Source: CAYUNA01 sp047629355
GTDB lineage: Bacteria; Bacteroidota; Bacteroidia; Chitinophagales; Saprospiraceae
Reading direction: 5' to 3'
Assembly (NCBI GenBank): GCA_047629355.1
Contig: JBLHWU010000103.1
Coordinates: forward strand, 1-21,843
Length of the DNA: 21,843 bases
Shown here: positions 15,819 to 21,843 of the stretch, piece by piece
Layout: the number at the start of each line of letters is the position of its first letter
How positions within the stretch are numbered: the first letter of the stretch is position 1
Translations under genes and position numbers: made by a program
Notes under the pieces: model-generated
The model's input: the letters and a program-made list of their open reading frames with translations, nothing else
Database searches by the model: none
What the model was told of the DNA's origin: nothing

Positions 15819-16205
15819 TGAGTCTACTCCGTACAGTACATTTTTAGAAAATTAGATATCATTTGAACTATTTTTAAATGCATAAAATATTGATTATCTT
15901 GGTTCTTTGACAAATCCAGTGAACTGTAAGTTTGTTCTTAATTTAAGAAAGGGAGTTTGAGGGACAAAATGGTTTTGCAAAAACCGTTTTTGTCCCTCAA
16001 AACCCTACCCGCGCTGCCGCAGGTAGCGCGCACTGTGTTTCTTGAAGCTCGAAAATCTTACGATTTTCTCGCGTCTTAAAATTTAAAGAATACTTTATTC
16101 CACGGGATTTGTCAAAGAACCATTATTTTTTATTAAATATAAAAATTATATAGGTGTCGTTAAATAATTTATAAAGCGACTTTCTGGAGTAGACTCACCG
16201 TTACT
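15819..16205. repeat. large nested inverted repeat enclosing copy D
   Basis: Outer arms TGAGTCTACTCC (15819-15830) and GGAGTAGACTCA (16186-16197) are perfect complements. Inner arms GGTTCTTTGACAAATCC (15901-15917) and GGATTTGTCAAAGAACC (16105-16121) are perfect 17-base complements and continue imperfectly inward. The right side ends CACCGTTACT (16196-16205), the same ten bases as the right end of the hairpin at 7445-7604. Three-hairpin copy D sits at the apex. No ORF with coding character lies within. Confidence 0.7.
15951..16076 (+). repeat. three-hairpin dispersed repeat, copy D
   Basis: Hairpin 1: 15956-15976 with 15980-16001, paired apart from one bulge and one mismatch, loop GCA. Hairpin 2: CGCGCTGCC (16010-16018) with GGTAGCGCG (16022-16030), loop GCA, one G-T pair. 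Hairpin 3: TTGAAGCTCGAAAATC (16042-16057), loop TTAC, then GATTTTC (16062-16068). This is the best preserved copy and defines the order long stem, GC stem, AT stem. Confidence 0.8.
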
Positions 16206-16241
16206 AGCTAAAACGGTCAAAAGGCAGATTATTTCCTTATC

Positions 16242-16308
16242 AGAAGTCAGCTCTTTCTTACTTGGATTTCCGATTTCTGACCGCAAAGCAGTCTGACTTC
16301 TGACTTCT
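16242..16308. repeat. TGACTTC heptamer repeat and inverted half
   Basis: TCTGACT is tandemly repeated at 16292-16305, and AGAAGTCAG at 16242-16250 is complementary to CTGACTTCT at 16293-16301 and again at 16300-16308. It lies between the large nested repeat and the candidate promoter of the next gene. Confidence 0.5.
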
Positions 16309-16311
16309 CCT

Positions 16312-16341
16312 TTGTATTTCCCATCTTTTTTCTCATATTTG
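16312..16341 (+). promoter_or_regulatory. candidate Bacteroidota promoter of the tandem paralog genes
   Basis: TTG at 16312-16314 and CATATTTG at 16334-16341 are 19 bases apart, the usual spacing between the -33 TTG and -7 TAnnTTTG boxes; the -7 box is one base off. The ATG at 16360 is 18 bases further, implying a short leader. Confidence 0.4.
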
Positions 16342-16359
16342 TCCTAACAAACACCTCAA

Positions 16360-17385
16360 ATGATGAAGTATACGCTCATATTGTTAGGATTATTATTCTG
16401 TGTTCCGACCGCAATTTTTACACAAGAAATTTATTTGCAAAATGCCTCCTTTGAGGATAAAATTGCTCAAAATGTCATTCCGACAAGTTGGCTAGATTGT
16501 GGTGTATCTGAACGGTTGCGCCCTGATATTGAATCGTGGGAAGTGAAGCGGTATTTGAGAAGAAATCAACCAATCCATTTACCTGATGCGATAGAAGGAG
16601 CGACTTATTTATCATTATACACCGATATGTCACGAAATTCGAGTGCCATCGGACAAGAATTATCTGCACCATTAGAGGCCGGAAAGTGCTATTTTTTTAA
16701 TATTTATGCTTGCTTTGTTTTGACGCCCAAGCCGCATTCAGATGTCAAGCGTCCGAAGGATTTTGAACCCTTACAATTGCAGATTTGGGGAAGCAACTCA
16801 TTAGAAGAACGAGGTGAATTGTTAGCAGAATCACTTGTTATTCGCAGTTTTGGCTGGGCAAAAGAAAAGTTTATTTTAGAGCCGCTACAAAATTGGAAAT
16901 ACTTTATTTTAACCGTATCTTCCGAGGAAATTTCAAATGAACCGGTTGATGGTAAAATTTTGTTAGACAATGCTTCTCCAATTATCGGTGTAAATTGTGA
17001 AACGGTTGATTTTGAAACAGGGGAATTAATTAGTGACGAATATGACCCGCAGTACAACTATCCTGAATATTTGCAGCACTTTCTATCAGATAATTGGGAC
17101 AGGCCGCTATTTGAAAAAGAGGGAACGGAATTGACTTTAGGCGCTGAATTGCTTTTTGAAGAAATTGCGCAGACGACCGCTGAAGCTCAATATTATCGCA
17201 TTTATTTTGCGATTAAAGACCACAATGACCTTGGTAATGCTCGCGTTGCCACGTTAAAAAACCTGCTGAAGTCAGCTGGCTTGAAAGGTCGATTTTTTCA
17301 CACGCAAACCATCATGACGTCAGATTATAAAAAAGAATGGCTGGCTAAAAATGGGGAAGTTTGGGTAAGGATAGTGGTGATTTGA
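16360..17385 (+). CDS. secreted two-domain protein, first of a tandem paralog pair
   Basis: 341 residues. A signal peptide spans about 1-22 (cleavage after IFTQ). Residues 24-215 form a beta-rich domain resembling a carbohydrate-binding jelly roll: LQNASFED, WLDCG, AIGQELSAPLEAGKCYFFNIY, LQIWGS, and the closing ILLDNASPIIGVNC. After a linker, residues 245-341 contain an alpha/beta unit (YYRIYFAIKDHNDLGNARVATLKNLL begins the helix part: NARVATLKNLLKSAG), reminiscent of an OmpA C-terminal fold but without the TD...G and NRR marks. The next gene, 119 bases on, has the same plan and clear sequence similarity, so both arose by duplication. Residues 1 and 2 are both Met; either could be the start. 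I know no established function; a cell-surface or periplasmic role is likely. Confidence 0.8.
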   Translation: MMKYTLILLGLLFCVPTAIFTQEIYLQNASFEDKIAQNVIPTSWLDCGVSERLRPDIESWEVKRYLRRNQPIHLPDAIEGATYLSLYTDMSRNSSAIGQELSAPLEAGKCYFFNIYACFVLTPKPHSDVKRPKDFEPLQLQIWGSNSLEERGELLAESLVIRSFGWAKEKFILEPLQNWKYFILTVSSEEISNEPVDGKILLDNASPIIGVNCETVDFETGELISDEYDPQYNYPEYLQHFLSDNWDRPLFEKEGTELTLGAELLFEEIAQTTAEAQYYRIYFAIKDHNDLGNARVATLKNLLKSAGLKGRFFHTQTIMTSDYKKEWLAKNGEVWVRIVVI

Positions 17386-17504
17386 CAAATTAAAAAACAG
17401 TTTTTTACGTAGGGGAGGCCCCTAGTAACATCTGTGGTGGATATGATGCAGTAAACGTAGTTCATCAAAATCTTCGCACACAACTAAAAACGAAACTAAA
17501 GTTT

Positions 17505-18560
17505 ATGAAAATAAAACTTCTATTCCTTCTTTTTTTTGGTACTTGTTTAACCACAAATGCCCAAGACTACATCCAATTGCAAAATCCCTCATTTGAGGAC
17601 GCACCCGGAGCCGCACAGACTCCGATGGGCTGGCAGGATTGCGGAATTGGCATCGAAAGCCCACCCGATATTCACGCATCCGTGAACCAAACGATTTTTG
17701 GCGTCAGTCACCCCGCCTATCATGGCAACACCTATATCGGTATGGTCGTTCGCGAAAATGATACTTGGGAAGCAATTGGACAAAAATTACCCGTACCGAT
17801 GCAAGGTGGGGAGTGCTATATCTTTAATATTTTTCTGGCAACTTCAGGCGACTATCAAAGTCCTACGCGCTTGTCAAAAGAATTGACTTTTTTTAAAAAT
17901 CCAGCGGTTATCACGATTTGGGGCGGATATGATTATTGCGATAGAATGGAATTGTTGGCACAATCACCGCCGATTAAAAACTTTGATTGGCAAGATTATC
18001 AGTTCTTTTTTCAACCCGCTAAAACCTATACCCATATTATCATCGAAGCCTATTTTGGCGGTAATGATGGCGTCGCTTACAACGGAAATGTATTGCTTGA
18101 TTTGGCGTCTCCTTTGACGATTGCCAATTGTGAAACGGGCGTTGAAACCTTGACAGCCATTGATAGTGAGATAGTTATTGAACCAAAGGTGAAACCTAAA
18201 GCAGAACGTTTGCAAACACTTCCACAATTGGAGCAACTGATTGAAGCGAGTCTGCCACAGTTGGTTTTTGGATTAAATGAAAATCAACTGAAAAAAGAAG
18301 TGGCTGCTGTTTTAACCAAAATAGGACAAGCCAAACTTGATTTTTCGCGTTATCGGTTGGAAATTTCTATTAAGAACAATCCAGCAGAATCGACAAAGCT
18401 ACGGATTCAAAATATGAAAGATATTTTGTTGAAAGATAAATTGCCGGCGACGAGTTTCCGCATTTATCCAGAGCGGGTTTCTGATAAAGAAAAAACGTGG
18501 GTCGGAGAGAATGCAGATTTAAAAATCGGCTTACGAGACCGTTTAAGTACGCTTAAGTAA
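17505..18560 (+). CDS. secreted two-domain protein, second of a tandem paralog pair
   Basis: 351 residues with a signal peptide at 1-20 (ending TTNAQ). The beta-rich domain (22-210) parallels the preceding protein: LQNPSFED, GWQDCG, AIGQKLPVPMQGGECYIFNIF, ITIWGG, VLLDLASPLTIANCE. A linker with acidic and basic residues follows, then residues 240-351 hold an alpha/beta unit (RYRLEISIKNN, LRIQNMKDILLKDKLP, FRIYPERV) comparable to the OmpA-like fold but again lacking the peptidoglycan-binding residues. Middle segments and the linker differ strongly between the two paralogs while the framework motifs persist, implying an old duplication. The gene ends 7 bases before a long inverted repeat that fills the convergent gap with the DUF2911 gene. 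Confidence 0.8.
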   Translation: MKIKLLFLLFFGTCLTTNAQDYIQLQNPSFEDAPGAAQTPMGWQDCGIGIESPPDIHASVNQTIFGVSHPAYHGNTYIGMVVRENDTWEAIGQKLPVPMQGGECYIFNIFLATSGDYQSPTRLSKELTFFKNPAVITIWGGYDYCDRMELLAQSPPIKNFDWQDYQFFFQPAKTYTHIIIEAYFGGNDGVAYNGNVLLDLASPLTIANCETGVETLTAIDSEIVIEPKVKPKAERLQTLPQLEQLIEASLPQLVFGLNENQLKKEVAAVLTKIGQAKLDFSRYRLEISIKNNPAESTKLRIQNMKDILLKDKLPATSFRIYPERVSDKEKTWVGENADLKIGLRDRLSTLK

Positions 18561-18566
18561 TATGTA

Positions 18567-18727
18567 AGTAAAAACGATTCAATAACTTGGGCCATTATGC
18601 TTGTCCTTTTCCCTTTAAAAAAACACAAAAAATAGTTCCGTAACGAAGGCTATGCAACGATTTTTTGAATTCTTTAAAAGAAAAAATTACGGCGCATTAT
18701 GGTCCAACTTATTAAATCGTTTTTACT
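18567..18727. repeat. long imperfect hairpin filling a convergent intergenic gap
   Basis: Arms 18567-18600 and 18694-18727 pair at 30 of 34 positions; ends AGTAAAAACGATT and AATCGTTTTTACT. Further in, CAAAAAATAGTT faces AACGATTTTTTG with one mismatch. The whole space between the stop codons at 18560 (plus) and 18733 (minus) is taken up. It may end transcription in both directions. It aligns with 7445-7604, so it is a family member and not a one-off. Confidence 0.7.
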
Positions 18728-18732
18728 AAGAT

Positions 18733-19611
18733 TTACTTTTCAGATTTTTTATCCGCACTTTTCTTTGCCAATACTTCTTTCCATTCTTTGATAGACGCAT
18801 CATTACGACGAACGTAATCTTTGTTATCTTCTTTCATCGCCATTTCTTTTGACCGTTCAGCTGCTGCGATTGCGTCAATGTGTTTGCCCATATCCGCTAA
18901 GATTTGAGATTCCAAACGCAATTGCCAATATTTAGCATCCATTTCGTTCGCTTTTTGAATCCACTCTAGTGCCTGTGCATCGGCTTTATCATTATCATAG
19001 TAGTAGCGAGCTGCTCCGTAGAAATCACCACGAGCAGGACCGCCCATTACTTTTTTGATGTCTGCTTCTACTTTAGAATCAACCTCCACTTCGAAAGGAA
19101 TTCCAACCATAGTATTTTCCCAAATCAATGCCAAGTGAGCCGTATTACCTTTCATGTCACCAATATTAATGAGGAAAGATTCTACGTTTATGTTCATTTT
19201 TACAGGCTTTGCATCTACTGCTAACACTGGTGTTTTGTCTTTATAGCTTGACCAGCTTCCTTTGTCATATTTGTGGAAGTGGATATTCCAAACAGTCGCA
19301 CCTGGTTTTGATAATAAGGCGTAAGAACCAGCTTTCAAGTCTTTTCCAGCAACTTTTACATCGTCAGAAAATGTCACTTTAGTTGCAGAGTTCGCACCTG
19401 TTCGCCACATTTCACCGTAAGGAACTAAGCCGTCAGCAGCGAAAATTTTTCGTCCTTTTGCACTTGGTCGAGAGTATTCAACAGTTACTGTAGTCAAACC
19501 AACTTCTTGTTCCATTTTGGAAGAAGGTGACGCCGCAGGAGTGTTGATTTGGGCAGTCATGGTCAAAGTTGCAATCGCAATCGCAAAAATTGTAAGCAAT
19601 CCTTTTTTCAT
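18733..19611 (-). CDS. DUF2911 domain-containing secreted protein
   Basis: 292 residues. A signal peptide covers 1-20 (ending TMTAQ), so the protein is exported, most likely to the periplasm. Residues 30-175 are a DUF2911 domain, recognised by VEYSRPSAKGRKIF, LVPYGEMWRTGAN, KVTFSDDVKVAGKDLKAG, SYALLSKPG and WNIHFHK; the domain is common in Bacteroidota and has no proven biochemical role. Residues 195-285 are helical with a tetratricopeptide-like pattern (ARYYYDNDKADAQALEW, LRLESQILADMGKHIDAI, AAAERSKEMA), giving a possible protein-contact surface. The Lys-rich end is typical. A TAAATTTG box lies 45 bases before the start. It is convergent with the paralog pair and separated from the acyltransferase by a terminator, so it is a single-gene unit. 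Confidence 0.9.
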   Translation of the reverse strand: MKKGLLTIFAIAIATLTMTAQINTPAASPSSKMEQEVGLTTVTVEYSRPSAKGRKIFAADGLVPYGEMWRTGANSATKVTFSDDVKVAGKDLKAGSYALLSKPGATVWNIHFHKYDKGSWSSYKDKTPVLAVDAKPVKMNINVESFLINIGDMKGNTAHLALIWENTMVGIPFEVEVDSKVEADIKKVMGGPARGDFYGAARYYYDNDKADAQALEWIQKANEMDAKYWQLRLESQILADMGKHIDAIAAAERSKEMAMKEDNKDYVRRNDASIKEWKEVLAKKSADKKSEK

Positions 19612-19656
19612 GTTATATGAATTTGTTTTTTGATTAGAAATCAGTTAAAATGAATG

Positions 19657-19664
19657 CAAATTTA
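19657..19664 (-). promoter_or_regulatory. candidate -7 promoter element of the DUF2911 gene
   Basis: On the minus strand the bases read TAAATTTG, an exact TAnnTTTG match, 45 bases before the ATG at 19611. The -33 region is T-rich but lacks a clear TTG. Confidence 0.45.
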
Positions 19665-19824
19665 CACTTAATTCTATGAAATGGGAAATGAAGTATAAAC
19701 ATCATAAAAATGTTTAACATTTATTTAAGTAGGATGTTTAATTGATACTACTTTTTAGTGCTTAGAATGTCTTCTAAAAAGACTTTCCCCCTCTCTCGCT
19801 TAGAGGTTACGTTTCTTTTTTCTA

Positions 19825-19855
19825 GAAAAAATCCAATCAATTGATTGGGCTTTTT
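19825..19855 (-). terminator. intrinsic terminator of the acyltransferase gene
   Basis: CCAATCAATTGATTGG (19833-19848) is a perfect palindrome. On the minus strand it is followed at once by ATTTTTTC, and on the plus strand by GCTTTTTG, so it can act in both directions. It lies 43 bases after the acyltransferase stop codon. Confidence 0.75.
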
Positions 19856-19891
19856 GTTCATTTTTATTTCTTCTATAACCAATTTTTCTTT

Positions 19892-21109
19892 TTAGGAAAT
19901 TCCGTTTTCAACGAATACTTCTTTCACTTCAAGAGTTAAATTAGCTGTTGGCTCTTTAATCGCTTTTTCAGTACAAGGTTTGGATGCTGGTATTGAGGAT
20001 TTTTCTATTGGAATAATTTCGTTTTTCTTTTCTTTTCTAAAATTACTTTTTAAATTTAAAAAAAAGTTTTCATAATATTTGAATGACCAATGCGCCATTA
20101 AAATCGTCAGACCAATTGTCAATAAGTTAATCGCAATGATGACCCCAATAGCTGGCAACACCACTTCTCCTTGTAATTTTGTAAAAATGAAAAGCACCAA
20201 ATTCACCACAATCATGTGGTACATATAAACGCCGTAGCTAATTTTTCCTAAATAAATCCACGCGTGATTTTTTATGATAAAAATAGGATTTGGATTGCGG
20301 CTAATATTTAAAACAAACAGACCAAAAATTAGCATACTGGCAAAATGGGACAAAGCTTCGGGCATTAATTTAAAGGCATTTGTTAGAAAATAAATACCGA
20401 CAATTCCTGTCAAAAGGTATTGTAGTGGTTGATTTAGAAGTAACCACTTATCCTTACCTTGATGGTTTAAAACAGACAGTAAACCACCAAAAGAAAAATA
20501 GAAAAATAACATGTGGTATTTTGCAAAAAACGGATAAGGTTCAAAAAAGTAAACCAAAAATAAGATAAGTGAGAAGCCTAATAAAAACGGAACAAACCGT
20601 TTCTTCGCTAAAAAATACGATACGGGGGCAATCAATAAATAAAATTGTTCTTCAATACCAATCGACCATAAAACATTCAGAATTCCACCTGGATCAAATA
20701 GGACTTGAAAGACATTCGGTAAAAAGGCAACACAAAGGAAAACCCCAGTCAACAAATCATAATTCGTCTCATAAGGAACCATTGCCGCTGGTAATATCGA
20801 ATGATAAAAGTAAAAACCAAAAATTAACACGAAATAATAGACTGGATATATTCGTAAGATTCGACGCAAATAGAAATTCTTGATGCTAATCGTTCCCGTT
20901 TTTTCTTTCTCTGCAAATAGCGACCGAATAATCAAGAATCCACTCAAGGTAAAGAATACAAATACCGCTTCCGGCCCTTTGTGAAAAATTGGTAGTGCAT
21001 TAAATGCTGGCAATCCGACCGTCCGCGAAATAGTAGGAATATGGTAAATCACAACCATTAACGCCAATAAAAACCGAAGTGGGTCTAAATTTGGAAATTT
21101 CTTTGACAT
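19892..21109 (-). CDS. acyltransferase family 3 membrane protein (OafA/YrhL type)
   Basis: 405 residues, an integral inner-membrane protein with about ten predicted helices. Family marks are LDPLRFLLALMVVIYH (8-23, with R12 and the essential-type H23), VFFTLSGFLI (51-60), the RRILRIYPVYY stretch (82-92), and WSIGIEEQFYLL (148-159, with E153/E154). ISYGVYMYHM near residue 295 is the last typical motif. Such enzymes move acetyl or other acyl groups onto sugars of O-antigen, exopolysaccharide or peptidoglycan on the outer side of the membrane. The last ~50 residues form a charged cytoplasmic tail. No polysaccharide cluster is nearby, so the substrate is unknown. A small TTTGCC-ATT-GGCAAA hairpin lies at 21135-21149 in the leader. 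Confidence 0.92.
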   Translation of the reverse strand: MSKKFPNLDPLRFLLALMVVIYHIPTISRTVGLPAFNALPIFHKGPEAVFVFFTLSGFLIIRSLFAEKEKTGTISIKNFYLRRILRIYPVYYFVLIFGFYFYHSILPAAMVPYETNYDLLTGVFLCVAFLPNVFQVLFDPGGILNVLWSIGIEEQFYLLIAPVSYFLAKKRFVPFLLGFSLILFLVYFFEPYPFFAKYHMLFFYFSFGGLLSVLNHQGKDKWLLLNQPLQYLLTGIVGIYFLTNAFKLMPEALSHFASMLIFGLFVLNISRNPNPIFIIKNHAWIYLGKISYGVYMYHMIVVNLVLFIFTKLQGEVVLPAIGVIIAINLLTIGLTILMAHWSFKYYENFFLNLKSNFRKEKKNEIIPIEKSSIPASKPCTEKAIKEPTANLTLEVKEVFVENGIS

Positions 21110-21355
21110 CTAATAAACATTATATCATCAACTCTTTGCCATTGGCAAAAGCTTCTCTTATTTTTTGAAAAAATAACGGTGTTTAACGTGTCTTCAATAG
21201 AACTATTTCTAAAAGGGAGTTAGAACACGGGGAGGGTTTCTATGCAAAACTAACTTTTTGAGCAAAGAAATCACAATTTTTAGCTCTTTATTTTTTGTTT
21301 TCAATGGGAGTTTAGAACTTCACCCTTCAATTTCAGTAAAATAACAGAACGTACA

Positions 21356-21843
21356 ATGACGAATCAACAAATAGAATTAGCCTTATCTGGATTGTTTAAA
21401 CAGTGGGCGGGGGAATCTCCAACGCTCATTTTACCACTTCCACCGAGTGCATCGCCCCGCATTTATTACCGATTATCATCGAAAAATAAGGTAGCTGTGG
21501 GTGCGTATAATTTAGATAAAAAAGAGAACATCGCCTTTTTATCTTTCTCTAAGCATTTTAAAGAAAAAGGTATGCCTGTTCCAGAAATCTATGCAGAAGA
21601 TTTGAAGCAAAATATTTATTTACAAGAAGATTTGGGCGCAACAACATTGTATAGCTATTTGCTAAAAAAAGGAGCGTTATTCCCTGATTATTTGGTGCAG
21701 ATTTATAAAAAAGTCGTTGAACAATTGGCTCATTTACAAATTGAAGGAAGTCAAGGTTTAGACTATTCTGTATGTTACCCACGTGAACATTTTGATAAAC
21801 AATCCATGCTTTGGGATTTTAATACCTTCAAATATTATTTTTT
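21356..21843 (+). CDS. aminoglycoside-phosphotransferase-like sugar kinase, N-terminal part (cut by window edge)
   Basis: Open from the ATG at 21356 to the last base, 162 codons and two bases, with no stop. The sequence begins MTNQQIELALSGLFKQW, then has the glycine-poor nucleotide loop SASPRIYYRLSSKN, a strand VAVGAYNLDKKENIAFLSFS with the position where such kinases read an incoming lysine partner, GMPVPEIYAED, and YLQEDLGATTLYSYL, the hinge phrase LQEDLG typical of APH-fold cell-wall sugar kinases related to AmgK. The catalytic loop HxD would lie beyond the window. In Bacteroidota such domains are sometimes joined to a RapZ-like C-terminal domain; this cannot be seen here. It is divergent from the acyltransferase with 246 bases between. 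Confidence 0.75.
   Translation, partial: MTNQQIELALSGLFKQWAGESPTLILPLPPSASPRIYYRLSSKNKVAVGAYNLDKKENIAFLSFSKHFKEKGMPVPEIYAEDLKQNIYLQEDLGATTLYSYLLKKGALFPDYLVQIYKKVVEQLAHLQIEGSQGLDYSVCYPREHFDKQSMLWDFNTFKYYF

Noticed and set aside
15664..16076. Possible CRISPR array from the two similar repeat copies
   Set aside because: Only two copies about 286 bases apart, each with three internal hairpins and no regular spacers or cas genes.
15819..16205. Insertion sequence remnant
   Set aside because: The paired arms look like terminal inverted repeats, but no transposase fragment was found between them and the flanks show no duplication.
17409..17423. AGGGG/CCCCT mini-hairpin between the tandem paralogs
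   Set aside because: Five-base stem without a T-run or conserved flank; too short to support a terminator or regulatory call.
21119..21148. E. coli-like promoter (TTGCCA, 18 bases, TATAAT) on the minus strand before the acyltransferase gene
   Set aside because: Bacteroidota primary sigma factor uses TTG/TAnnTTTG boxes; in AT-rich DNA a TATAAT match is expected often, and the -35 match is part of a small hairpin.

Overview
The window looks like a chromosomal segment of a free-living member of the Bacteroidota, most likely a Saprospiria- or Chitinophagia-type lineage. This rests on two large secreted proteins with Type IX secretion C-terminal signals (one gliding/CHU_C type B, one type A), a SprB-like repeat, a DUF2911 protein, upstream motifs of the TAnnTTTG kind, and AT-rich intergenic DNA full of palindromes. 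The genus assignment is inference.

Layout. 1-357: gene-free edge with the tail of a dispersed repeat and a long imperfect hairpin. 358-2740 (minus): PlsC-type lysophospholipid acyltransferase and glycerol kinase, separated by a three-hairpin repeat; both concern glycerolipid metabolism. 2969-5344 (minus): type B T9SS cell-surface protein. 5716-9982 (minus): four genes on one strand forming a putative envelope-stress module: a coiled-coil protein, a 63-residue membrane protein, a two-TM PspA-like coiled-coil protein, and a membrane-anchored solute-binding domain fused to a peptidoglycan-binding OmpA domain. 10525-12189 (plus): family 2 glycosyltransferase and aldo/keto reductase, 33 bases apart. 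12689-15562 (plus): large BNR/Asp-box T9SS protein. 15563-16359: almost 800 bases of structured repeats without a gene. 16360-18560 (plus): two tandem paralogous secreted proteins. 18733-21109 (minus): DUF2911 protein and an integral-membrane acyltransferase of the OafA type. 21356 to the end (plus): start of an aminoglycoside-phosphotransferase-like kinase cut by the window edge.

Two things stand out. First, the 5716-9982 cluster combines a predicted inner-membrane PspA-like scaffold with an anchored ligand-binding protein that can hold peptidoglycan; it could be a sensing or repair system spanning membrane and cell wall, though its function is unproven. Second, the intergenic DNA carries at least two dispersed families of structured elements. 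One is a composite of three successive hairpins whose stems keep pairing although their sequences differ (1105-1252, 15664-15792, 15951-16076, plus an edge fragment at 1-36 and a possible relative at 10389-10444). The other is a set of long imperfect hairpins with AGTAA...TTACT ends, found beside gene ends (95-234, 7445-7604, 18567-18727, probably 15819-16205 and 12209-12293).

No rRNA, tRNA, CRISPR array, transposase or phage gene was recognised.
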